A stretch of 64,000 bases of DNA. Source: Micromonospora purpureochromogenes (lineage in GTDB: Bacteria > Actinomycetota > Actinomycetes > Mycobacteriales > Micromonosporaceae). The position numbers and the translations under genes were made by a program. Positions 8,925 to 15,378 of the stretch are shown in pieces. The notes under the pieces were generated by a model, which saw only the letters and a program-made list of their open reading frames with translations, was not told the origin of the DNA and made no database searches. The stretch spans positions 992,001 through 1,056,000 of the forward strand of contig NZ_LT607410.1 of the NCBI RefSeq assembly GCF_900091515.1. Direction: 5' to 3'. Every line of letters starts with the position of its first letter. The first letter of the stretch is position 1.

Positions 8925-9001
8925 TGGAACCTCCCCATGTCGCGGCCGGCGGTGCCGCGGCGGTGCAGTAGGCAAGCCTGGCGGGAAATGTGCTCACTCA
9001 G

Positions 9002-9048
9002 CGCAGCGTCGGCGACGCTGCGTTCGTTACCCACCACGTAGAGTGGTG
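9002..9048. promoter_or_regulatory. Two adjacent inverted repeats in the operon/folP divergent spacer
   Basis: The 333-bp spacer 8925-9257 between the secretion operon and folP contains no gene. It holds a perfect 9-bp inverted repeat (CGCAGCGTC at 9002-9010, GACGCTGCG at 9014-9022, 3-nt centre) and a second 6-bp one (CACCAC 9032-9037, GTGGTG 9043-9048). They lie 78-125 bp upstream of the first operon gene, so they could be operators or a leader hairpin of that operon. A G6-A-T5-CCC tract follows at about 9055-9069. No clear -35/-10 pair was found for the operon. Confidence 0.5.
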
Positions 9049-9257
9049 AGCTTTGGGGGGATTTTTCCCGCTTCGGCCCTCCCTCCAGGCTTCGCCATCT
9101 CGATGCTGGGCAATTCCACAGCGTACGGCCCGCCCTCCTTTGCGACAACCCGCGAAGAGTCGGCCCGATTCGACCCGGACGACCGATCGTACACCTGTTC
9201 CAATACGCATGTCAGGGGGCCGCCGGAGCGGGCGTGGACGACCGGTACCGTCTAGTC

Positions 9258-10211
9258 GTGACCGATCTGGTACGGGCCCAGGCCCCGGTGGTGATGGGCG
9301 TCCTCAACGTCACGCCCGACTCCTTCTCCGACGGTGGCCGCTACGCCGACCTCGACGCCGCGGTCGCACACGGTGTCGGGCTGCGGGCGGAGGGCGCCGC
9401 GCTGGTCGACGTGGGTGGCGAGTCCACCCGGCCGGGCGCCGACCGGGTCGACCCCGCGACCGAGGCGGCCCGGGTCCTGCCGGTGATCCGGGAGCTGGCC
9501 GCGGCCGGCGTGGCGGTGAGCATCGACACCAGCCGGGCCTCGGTGGCCGAGGCGGCGCTGACCGCCGGGGCGACCGTCGTCAACGACGTCTCCGGCGGGC
9601 TCGCCGACCCCGACATGGCCCGGGTGGTGCGCGACGCCGGCTGTCCCTGGGTGCTGATGCACTGGCGCGGGCACTCGCGCGGGATGCGCGAGCTGACCAC
9701 CTACACCGACGTGGTCGCCGACGTGCGCGCCGAGCTGGGGCGGCGGGTCGACGAGGCGCTGGCCGCCGGGGTGGCCGCCGACCGGATCATCGTCGACCCC
9801 GGCCTCGGCTTCGCCAAGACCGCCGCGCACAACTGGGAGCTCAGCGCCCGGCTGCCCGAGCTGGTCGCGCTCGGCTTCCCGCTGCTGTTCGGGGCGAGCC
9901 GCAAGTCGTACCTCGGCCGGCTGCTGGCCGACGCCGACGGCGAGCCGCGCCCCACCGCCGACCGGGAGGCGGCCACCGCCGCCACCAGCCTGCTGGCCGT
10001 CGCCGCCGGCGCCTGGGGGGTACGCGTGCACGACGTGCGCGGCACCGCCGACGCGCTCGCCGTCTGGCAGGCCACCGGCCGCCCCCGCCTGGTCGCCGAG
10101 CCGGCCGCGCGCCGCGCCGGCCGGGACGGCGCGGAACCGGGCGGTGCCGGCGTGCCGGCGGTGGGGGCGGCCGGGCCTGTCGGCCGGCAGCAGAGCGAGC
10201 CGGCGCGGTGA
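9258..10211 (+). CDS. folP: Dihydropteroate synthase
   Basis: FolP joins 4-aminobenzoate to 6-hydroxymethyl-7,8-dihydropterin pyrophosphate to make dihydropteroate and is the sulfonamide target. It is a 317-residue TIM barrel. The two family signatures are visible, MGVLNVTPDSFSDGG near the start and DVGGESTRPGA, followed by NDVSGG, GFAKT and GASRKS. A GTG at 9234 is also in frame, but a TACCGT hexamer at 9246-9251 lies 6 nt before GTG 9258, the spacing seen at many presumed leaderless genes here, so 9258 is preferred. The last 40 residues are low-complexity and beyond the usual family end. It opens a folP-folB-folK unit. Confidence 0.95.
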   Translation: MTDLVRAQAPVVMGVLNVTPDSFSDGGRYADLDAAVAHGVGLRAEGAALVDVGGESTRPGADRVDPATEAARVLPVIRELAAAGVAVSIDTSRASVAEAALTAGATVVNDVSGGLADPDMARVVRDAGCPWVLMHWRGHSRGMRELTTYTDVVADVRAELGRRVDEALAAGVAADRIIVDPGLGFAKTAAHNWELSARLPELVALGFPLLFGASRKSYLGRLLADADGEPRPTADREAATAATSLLAVAAGAWGVRVHDVRGTADALAVWQATGRPRLVAEPAARRAGRDGAEPGGAGVPAVGAAGPVGRQQSEPAR

Positions 10212-10263
10212 CCGCGTCCGGGCTGGGGACCGCCGCGTACGTCGGCCGGGACGAGGGAGAGCG

Positions 10264-10623
10264 ATGACCGACCGGATCGAGCTGACCGGCCTGCGGGCGC
10301 GCGGTCGGCACGGCGTCTACGACTTCGAACGGGCCCAGGGGCAGGAGTTCGTCGTCGACGCGGTGCTCGAACTCGACCTCGCCCCGGCGGCCCGCTCCGA
10401 CGAGGTGACCGACACGGTGCACTACGGCGAGCTGGCCGAGAAGCTGGTCGCCGTCATCACCGGCGAACCGGTCGCGCTGATCGAGACGCTCGCCGACCGG
10501 CTGCTCGCGGTCTGCCTGGCCGAGCCGCTGGTCGCCGCCGCCACGGTCACCGTGCACAAGCCCGAGGCGCCGATCCCGCACACCTTCTCCGACGTCGCCG
10601 TGACGATGCGGCGTACCCGATGA
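10264..10623 (+). CDS. folB: Dihydroneopterin aldolase
   Basis: FolB converts 7,8-dihydroneopterin to 6-hydroxymethyl-7,8-dihydropterin and glycolaldehyde. The 119-residue length is normal. Family features are ARGRHGVYDFER near the start (the conserved HGV), the ETLADRLL active-site helix with its Glu, and the HKPEAPI strand with the catalytic Lys near the end. A GAGAG Shine-Dalgarno-like stretch precedes the ATG. Its stop codon overlaps the folK start by 4 bp (ATGA), which indicates coupled translation of consecutive pathway steps. Confidence 0.96.
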   Translation: MTDRIELTGLRARGRHGVYDFERAQGQEFVVDAVLELDLAPAARSDEVTDTVHYGELAEKLVAVITGEPVALIETLADRLLAVCLAEPLVAAATVTVHKPEAPIPHTFSDVAVTMRRTR

Positions 10624-11147
10624 CCCGGGCCGTGCTCTCCCTCGGCAGCAACCTGGGCGACCGCCTCGCCCACCTGCGTGCCGCGGTCGCCGCGCTCGGC
10701 GACGCGGTCCTGGTGGTCTCCGGGGTCTACGAGACTCCACCGTGGGGGGACGCCGACCAGCCGGCGTACCTCAACGCGGCGGTGATGGTCGCGGACCCGG
10801 CGGCGACCCCGCGCGACTGGCTGGACCGGGCCCGGGCCGCCGAGCGGGCGGCCGGCCGGGTCCGCGACCCCGAGCGCCGGTTCGGACCGCGCACCCTGGA
10901 CGTGGACGTCATCGCCGTCTGGGACGCGGCCGGCGAGCCGGTGCTCAGCGACGACCCCGAACTCACCCTGCCGCACCCCCGCGCCCACCTGCGCGCGTTC
11001 GTGCTGCGGCCGTGGATCGACATCGAGCCGCACGGGAGGCTGCCCGGACACGGCTGGCTGACCGACCTGCTCAACGCCGAGCCGTTGGCCGGTGACGCGT
11101 TGGAACTGAGCCCCCGGCCCGATCTGGCGTTAGAGTCGACCCCATGA
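10620..11147 (+). CDS. folK: 6-hydroxymethyl-7,8-dihydropterin pyrophosphokinase
   Basis: FolK transfers pyrophosphate from ATP to 6-hydroxymethyl-7,8-dihydropterin, producing the substrate of FolP. At 175 residues it has the usual size. Motifs visible are LGSNLGDRLAHL, ETPPWG (the substrate-binding loop), and RRFGPRTLDVDV, the HPPK signature that binds two Mg ions and ATP. A stretch LPHPRAHLRAFVLRP follows, as in other HPPK proteins. The start overlaps folB, and its TGA is shared with the ATG of the short leader frame at 11144. Confidence 0.96.
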   Translation: MTRAVLSLGSNLGDRLAHLRAAVAALGDAVLVVSGVYETPPWGDADQPAYLNAAVMVADPAATPRDWLDRARAAERAAGRVRDPERRFGPRTLDVDVIAVWDAAGEPVLSDDPELTLPHPRAHLRAFVLRPWIDIEPHGRLPGHGWLTDLLNAEPLAGDALELSPRPDLALESTP

Positions 11148-11170
11148 CCGAGTGGAGCCGGCCGGCATGA
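11144..11170 (+). CDS. Putative 8-codon leader frame MTEWSRPA
   Basis: A TAGAGT hexamer at 11131-11136 is followed after exactly 7 nt by ATG 11144, the leaderless promoter geometry seen elsewhere in this window. That ATG opens a frame of only eight codons, whose TGA (11168-11170) overlaps the ATG of the downstream membrane-protein gene by 4 bp. It also overlaps the folK stop. The arrangement suggests that a leaderless transcript begins with this mini-frame and hands ribosomes to the next gene. It may equally be chance, and no function for the peptide is implied. Confidence 0.35.
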   Translation: MTEWSRPA

Positions 11171-11703
11171 CCCAGGCGCAGCCCCCGCGCGGAAGCGAGC
11201 CCGACCGCTTCCGGATGGGCCCCACCCGGATCTCCACCCTGGTCGTCGCCGCCCTCGGCGCCGCGGCGGTGGCCTGGTTGCTGATCAGCACCTTCTACTA
11301 CGACGTCGCGCCGGACCTGCCCTGGCTGCCGGTGGTGACGCTGGCCGCGCTCGCGGTGCTCGAGGCGTTCGCGGCGACCAACACCCGCAGCCGGATCGAG
11401 CGCCGGCCGGGCCGCGAACCGGTCAACCCGCTGCTGGTCGCCCGGTTCGTCGTGCTGGCCAAGGCGTCCGCCCTGGCCGGGGCGATCTTCACGGGCTTCT
11501 ACGCGGGGCTGACCGCGTGGCTCTTCATCGAGGACACCAACGCCGCCATGGACGACCGGCCGGCGGCCGGCGCCGGCCTGCTCGCCTCGCTCGCCCTGAC
11601 CGCCGCCGCGCTCTGGCTCGAACGCGCCTGCCGGGTCCCCGAGCAGGAGGACGACGAGGACCGGGAGCCGGGCGAGCGGCAGGGCCCCCCGCCCCGCCGC
11701 TGA
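11167..11703 (+). CDS. DUF3180-family membrane protein
   Basis: This is a 178-residue membrane protein with four hydrophobic segments (LVVAALGAAAVAWLLI, LPWLPVVTLAALAVLEAF, VLAKASALAGAIFTGFYAGL, LLASLALTAAALWLERA) and an acidic C-terminal tail. The pattern and its place immediately after folK match the actinobacterial DUF3180 family, whose role is unknown. The ATG at 11167 is preferred to GTG 11152 because a GGAG Shine-Dalgarno motif lies 9 nt upstream, and because of the ATGA overlap with the leader frame. Confidence 0.85.
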   Translation: MTQAQPPRGSEPDRFRMGPTRISTLVVAALGAAAVAWLLISTFYYDVAPDLPWLPVVTLAALAVLEAFAATNTRSRIERRPGREPVNPLLVARFVVLAKASALAGAIFTGFYAGLTAWLFIEDTNAAMDDRPAAGAGLLASLALTAAALWLERACRVPEQEDDEDREPGERQGPPPRR

Positions 11704-11805
11704 TCAGGGGGGTTACGCGCGGCCCCGCGCGCAGGTACCGTCCCTGGCGACCGGAGAGCAGACGGCCGTCAACGAGGACGGCCGGCCACGTGGGAGGCGC
11801 GCGGC

Positions 11806-13026
11806 ATGGCGTACGACGAACCAGGCCGGGCCGGATCTGCGGAGCCCACGCCCGGGGTGCCCGCCACCGTGCTGGAGAACGTCTTCGACGATCCCGCGCA
11901 CGGTGAGCCGGGCCGGGACCGGGTCGGCGTGCACCTGGTGTGGGAGACACTTCTCCTGGTCGGCCTGGTCGGTGTGGTGCTGCTGCTCCGCCGCGAGGAC
12001 GCCGACGCGCTGCGCGGCGACGGGCTGCGCACCCTCCTGGTCGACGTGGTCGCGCTCGGCCTGCTGGCCCTCGCCGCCGGGCTGAGCCTGCGGACCGCGG
12101 CGGTGAACCTGGCGGTCGGGCCGATCGCCGTCGCCGCCGCGCTGCACTTCGCCGAGCAGGGCGATCGGGGTGTCCCGGCGGCGCTCACCCCGGCCCTGGT
12201 GGCCGCCGCCGTCGGTGGCCTCGCCTTGGCCCTGGCCGTGGTGGTGCTGCACGTGCCCGGCTGGGCGGCCAGCCTCGCCGCCGCCGCGGCCGTGATCGTC
12301 TACATCGAGCGGCGCTCCGGCGCGGTCGTAGTGCAGGCCGGCTACGACCCGCGCCGCACGGCCTTCTACCTCTTCGCCGGGTTCGCGGCCGTCGCCGTGC
12401 TGGGCGGGATGTTCGGCGCGATCCGGGCGGTCCGGCGGGTGGTCGGCCGGTTCCGGCCGGTGGTCGACCCGGCCCGCCGCCGGGGCGTGCTGGCGGCCCT
12501 GGTCACCGCCGCGGCGCTGGTCGGCTCCACCGTGCTCGCCATGCTGGCCGGGGTGCTGCTGGCCGCCAACGCCGCCGGCCCGGTCGTACCGACGTCGGGG
12601 CTGGACTGGACGGTGCTGGCGGTCGGTGTGGCGATGCTCGGCGGCACCAGCGCGTACGGCCGGCGCGGCGGGGTCTTCGGCACCCTGCTCGCGGTGGGCG
12701 TGGTGGTGGTCTTCCTGGCCTGGGCGACCGCGCGCGGCTGGACGGTCTCCCGGTGGACCGTGGGCGGCGCGGCGCTGGGCGTCGGGCTGGTGGTGACCCG
12801 GCTGGTCGAGGCGTGTGGGCGCCCGCGCGGGGCGATCGGCGAGCCGGCCGAGACGGCGCCCGCCGGCGACGGCACGATCAGCACCGGCTGGTCGCTGCCC
12901 CGGCCGAGCACCGTCGACAACTGGGCGCCCGCGCTGCCGGCCCAGTCGACCGCCACCCCGCCGGACCCGTGGGAGGCCCCCCGCTGGGAGACCGGGTCGC
13001 GCCGCTGGGACGACGACGACCGGTGA
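11806..13026 (+). CDS. Membrane protein related to ABC sugar-permease (BPD_transp_2) proteins
   Basis: This 406-residue protein has 8-9 predicted membrane helices between residues 45 and 330. The sequence AAGLSLRTAAVNLAVGPIAVAAA resembles the GIDLSVG region of RbsC-type permeases, in which NLAVG replaces DLSVG. The last 80 residues are a Trp/Pro-rich hydrophilic tail. No ATPase or binding-protein gene is adjacent, so a complete importer is not encoded here and the protein may have taken on another role. The ATG is preceded by a GGGAGG motif about 11 nt upstream. Confidence 0.65.
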   Translation: MAYDEPGRAGSAEPTPGVPATVLENVFDDPAHGEPGRDRVGVHLVWETLLLVGLVGVVLLLRREDADALRGDGLRTLLVDVVALGLLALAAGLSLRTAAVNLAVGPIAVAAALHFAEQGDRGVPAALTPALVAAAVGGLALALAVVVLHVPGWAASLAAAAAVIVYIERRSGAVVVQAGYDPRRTAFYLFAGFAAVAVLGGMFGAIRAVRRVVGRFRPVVDPARRRGVLAALVTAAALVGSTVLAMLAGVLLAANAAGPVVPTSGLDWTVLAVGVAMLGGTSAYGRRGGVFGTLLAVGVVVVFLAWATARGWTVSRWTVGGAALGVGLVVTRLVEACGRPRGAIGEPAETAPAGDGTISTGWSLPRPSTVDNWAPALPAQSTATPPDPWEAPRWETGSRRWDDDDR

Positions 13027-13080
13027 GGCGTGCCCGCGTCCGACGGGCCGTAGGTGATCTCGCCGGTTAGGCTCGCGGGC

Positions 13081-13386
13081 ATGAGCGAGACTCCTTCCGC
13101 CGGTACCGGCCGCACCTTCGACCAGCTCGACGCGCTTCCCACCGAGGAGCTGCGGGAGCGGGCCTTCGCGCTGGCCCGGGAGCGCCGCGACGTGGGCTTC
13201 TTCTGGTCGGTGCTGCGGCACCTGCCGAACGCCGACGAGGCCGCCGCGCTGGACGGGGCGCCGAACTCGATCGGCCCGACCATCGACGAGGCCTCGGCGC
13301 TGTGGCGGGAACTGACCGGCCACGGGTACGAGGAGTCGGCGCCGCTGCTGCGCGCGGCGTTCATCGACTACCTGGTGAAGCACTGA
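13081..13386 (+). CDS. Small conserved hypothetical protein
   Basis: This is a 101-residue, mostly helical, acidic soluble protein with no membrane segment (LPTEELRERAFALARERRDVGFF near residues 18-40 forms an amphipathic helix). I do not recognise a domain. A TAGGCT hexamer at 13068-13073 stands 7 nt before the ATG, so the transcript is probably leaderless and starts here rather than at an earlier in-frame GTG. It lies between two membrane-protein genes on the same strand. Confidence 0.8.
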   Translation: MSETPSAGTGRTFDQLDALPTEELRERAFALARERRDVGFFWSVLRHLPNADEAAALDGAPNSIGPTIDEASALWRELTGHGYEESAPLLRAAFIDYLVKH

Positions 13387-13448
13387 CCGGTCGTAGCGCC
13401 GGCTGGCGCAGGTTTGCCCGCCGGGGTGAGTCGGGAACTTCCCGCCGC

Positions 13449-13949
13449 ATGGCCCTCACCAACCGCCCCCGGACCGTCAGCGGGTACGGCACCGCCGCCG
13501 GCACCGGCACCCTGGCCGCGCTCATCCTGGTGGGGGTCTGCGGCAGCCCGTGGTACGTCGACTGGGCCGAGGCGCACACCGACCCCAACTCCGCCGGCGG
13601 CTGGTTCCTGCGGCTGCTCGCCTGGCCGGCCTGGCGGCTGGAGGCCGCCGGTGGTGAGCACGGGGTGCTCGCCACCGACCTGCGGGCCATCCTGCTGCTG
13701 GTGTTCGCCGCGACCTTCCTCTACCTGCTGCCCACCTCGCAGGTGGCCCGGGTGCAGGGTTCGGTGAGCCAGTTCTTCTCCGGCTGGGCCGCGTACGTCC
13801 TGGCCGCCGCGACGGCGACCCTGCTGGCGGCGCTGCTGACCTCGGACGGGCCGCTGCTCGCCGACTTCCAGACCGCCGGCACGGGTGCCACCTACGGCTT
13901 CTTCGCCGGCTGGATCATCGGCACCGCCAGTCTCGGCGGCCGGGCCTGA
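13449..13949 (+). CDS. Hypothetical membrane protein with four helices
   Basis: This 166-residue protein has four hydrophobic helices (about 18-38, 74-94, 104-124, 140-160). The first loop, 40-70, carries GSPWYVDWAEAHTDPNSAGGW and faces the outside if the N-terminus is cytoplasmic. I recognise no family. It is the last gene before the IS110 element, which begins about 120 bp downstream, and it is not interrupted. The 120 bp between 13950 and 14069 are GC-rich and hold a possible hairpin (CCGCCGGAACGGC-type repeats near 13990-14035) but no gene. Confidence 0.75.
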   Translation: MALTNRPRTVSGYGTAAGTGTLAALILVGVCGSPWYVDWAEAHTDPNSAGGWFLRLLAWPAWRLEAAGGEHGVLATDLRAILLLVFAATFLYLLPTSQVARVQGSVSQFFSGWAAYVLAAATATLLAALLTSDGPLLADFQTAGTGATYGFFAGWIIGTASLGGRA

Positions 13950-14079
13950 CATTCCGCCCCGACCTCGCCGCAGGACCAGTCCGGCGACGGACCGAACTGG
14001 CCGCCGGAACGGCCCGGCTGCCGCCGGAACGGCAAGTCGCCGGCGCGAAGTCAGAGATCGGCGGGGATGCTCCTATGGA

Positions 14080-14085
14080 TGTCAA
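14080..14085 (-). promoter_or_regulatory. TTGACA at the element's right end, possible junction-promoter -35
   Basis: A perfect TTGACA overlaps the transposase stop codon, ten bases inside the right end. In an excised circle, where right and left ends join through the CA core, it would lie 17 nt upstream of GATGTA (15371-15366) and just ahead of the bridge RNA. A promoter assembled only at the joined ends is known for related elements. The -10 match here is weak. Confidence 0.4.
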
Positions 14086-15140
14086 GCGGTGTTGAGGGCG
14101 GCGAAGTCGGCGAGGAGAGCCGTGTGGACCTCGCGGACGACGTATCGCTTGAGACATCGCATGATTTCTTTCTTGCTGAGGCCTTGCTTGGTGCGTTTGT
14201 CGACGTAGGCGCGGGTGCGGGGGTCGTGGCGCATCCGGCTGAGCACGATCGTGTGCAGCGCGTTGTTCGCGGCTCTGTCACCGCCGCGGTTGAGGCGGTG
14301 CCGGTCGGTGCGTCCACTGCTGGCGGGGATCGGGGCGGCGCCGCAGAGGTGGGCCAGGGCCGCCTCGGAACGCAGCCGGTCGGGGTTGTCGCCGGCGGTG
14401 TTCAGGAGTTGCCCGGCGACTTCGGGACCGGCGCCGAACAGACTGCTCAGCGTTGGGGCGGTGCGGGCGACGGCGGGGCGTAGCCGCCGGTCGGCTCGGG
14501 TGATCTCAACGTTGAGTGCGGTGATCCGGGTGGCGATCGCGGCGAGGGCGGCGTTCGTGGCGTGGACCGGGTCGGTGAGTGCGGACTCGTCGATGCCCAG
14601 CTCGACGCATCGTTGCACGAGTGCGGCCCCGGTGACGCCGGCCAGGTCTTCCCGAATCTCCTGCGGTGCCGAGGTGAGCAGGCCGTGGAGCTGGTTCAGG
14701 GCGGCGGTGCGGGCCTTGACGGCGCCTCGGCGGGCCACGCGCAGGGCGCGGATCGCCTCGACGGGGCCGGTGCGGGTCTTCGGGACACCAGCGGCCTGCC
14801 CGGACAGGGCCGCGCGGGCGGCGGCGAGGGCGTCGATCGGGTCGGACTTGCCCCTCGTCCGGCGGATCTTGCGGTCGGGGCGGTCGATCTCCACCACGGT
14901 GATGCCCGACCCGCTCAGGTGCCGCATGACGCCAGCGCCGTAGGCGCCGGTGCCCTCCACTCCGACCTTGACCACCCGGCCGAAGGCACCCAGCCAGGCC
15001 AGCAACTGCTGATATCCGGCGGCGGTGGCGGCGAACTCACGATCACCGAGGAACCGCCCCGCCTGATCGACGGCAGCGGCGTGATGAGTCTTGCCGTGGG
15101 TATCAACCCCACCCGTGACCTGGCGCTTCTTGGCTGTCAT
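14082..15140 (-). CDS. IS110-family transposase (RuvC-like DEDD plus catalytic Ser domain)
   Basis: This 352-residue recombinase moves the element by RNA-guided strand exchange. The N-terminal DEDD RuvC-like domain shows GGVDTHGKTHH (first Asp), VEGTGAYG (Glu) and KSDPIDALAAA (the two C-terminal Asp). The C-terminal Transposase_20 domain has GDNPDRLRSEAALAHLCG, then PASSGRTDRHRLNRGG with the candidate nucleophilic Ser, and AANNALHTIVLSRM. Length is normal and no frameshift is seen, so the copy looks active. ATG 15140 (MTAKKRQVTGGVDTH) is chosen over an upstream in-frame start that would extend into the structured RNA region. Confidence 0.95.
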   Translation of the reverse strand: MTAKKRQVTGGVDTHGKTHHAAAVDQAGRFLGDREFAATAAGYQQLLAWLGAFGRVVKVGVEGTGAYGAGVMRHLSGSGITVVEIDRPDRKIRRTRGKSDPIDALAAARAALSGQAAGVPKTRTGPVEAIRALRVARRGAVKARTAALNQLHGLLTSAPQEIREDLAGVTGAALVQRCVELGIDESALTDPVHATNAALAAIATRITALNVEITRADRRLRPAVARTAPTLSSLFGAGPEVAGQLLNTAGDNPDRLRSEAALAHLCGAAPIPASSGRTDRHRLNRGGDRAANNALHTIVLSRMRHDPRTRAYVDKRTKQGLSKKEIMRCLKRYVVREVHTALLADFAALNTA

Positions 15141-15180
15141 CCTGGAACCGTCGTCCCTTTCGCTTGCACCGACAGGGTCG

Positions 15181-15362
15181 GCACGCACTCGCCGGGACGG
15201 GCGGACAGGACAGTGAAGGGGCCTCTTGCACAGGCTCCTATCAGGTCACGACGCCCCTGCCAGTGACGTGCAGGAACGGGGTCACCCGGAACCGGTCGAC
15301 GAATCCCACAGCAGGACAGCATCGTCGGTCAGGCGCTGAGTCAGACCAGACCGGGTGACCCC
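15181..15362 (-). ncRNA. Predicted IS110 bridge RNA with target- and donor-binding loops
   Basis: The non-coding end folds, in transposase sense, into two stem-loops. The first has a perfect 12-bp stem (15351-15362 with 15278-15289). Its loop carries GCGCCTGAC (15336-15328), identical to the left flank/proV end (15386-15378), and GGGAT (15307-15303), complementary to the right flank (14068-14064). The second has a 9-bp stem with one bulge (15262-15271 with 15181-15189). It carries ATAGGAGC (15241-15234), identical to the right end (14076-14069), and TCACTGTC (15216-15209), complementary to the left end (15380-15373). Order (target loop, then donor loop), guide polarity and size (about 182 nt) agree with IS110 bridge RNAs such as that of IS621. 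Ends are approximate. Confidence 0.75.
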
Positions 15363-15378
15363 ACCTACATCCTCACTG

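Larger units (their letters stand above)
14070..15378 (-). mobile_element. IS110-family insertion sequence, about 1309 bp, with decoded ends
   Basis: The element contains one DEDD transposase (14082-15140) and a 238-bp non-coding end upstream of it, the layout of the IS110 group. There are no terminal inverted repeats or target duplication, as expected. A CA core dinucleotide is present at both junctions (15378-15377 and 14069-14068, minus strand). Ends were set from matches between the putative bridge RNA and the flanks. The reconstructed empty site reads GCGCCTGA-CA-TCCCC. The left junction falls immediately after the proV stop codon, so no gene is broken. Confidence 0.85.

Noticed and set aside
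9234..9257. Upstream GTG 9234 as folP start
   Set aside because: It has only a weak GGAG upstream, whereas TACCGT lies at leaderless spacing from GTG 9258; both remain possible.
13950..14069. A small gene or RNA in the spacer right of the IS110 element
   Set aside because: No start codon with ribosome-binding site or convincing stem was found; only short GC-rich repeats.
14069..15241. 8-bp direct repeat GCTCCTAT at 14069-14076 and 15234-15241 as a target-site duplication
   Set aside because: IS110 elements do not make duplications, and the second copy is 137 bp inside the left end; it fits as the donor-left guide of the bridge RNA.
15278..15362. 12-bp inverted repeat as terminator of the proV gene
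   Set aside because: The arms are 61 nt apart and no T-run follows; both arms lie inside the insertion element.
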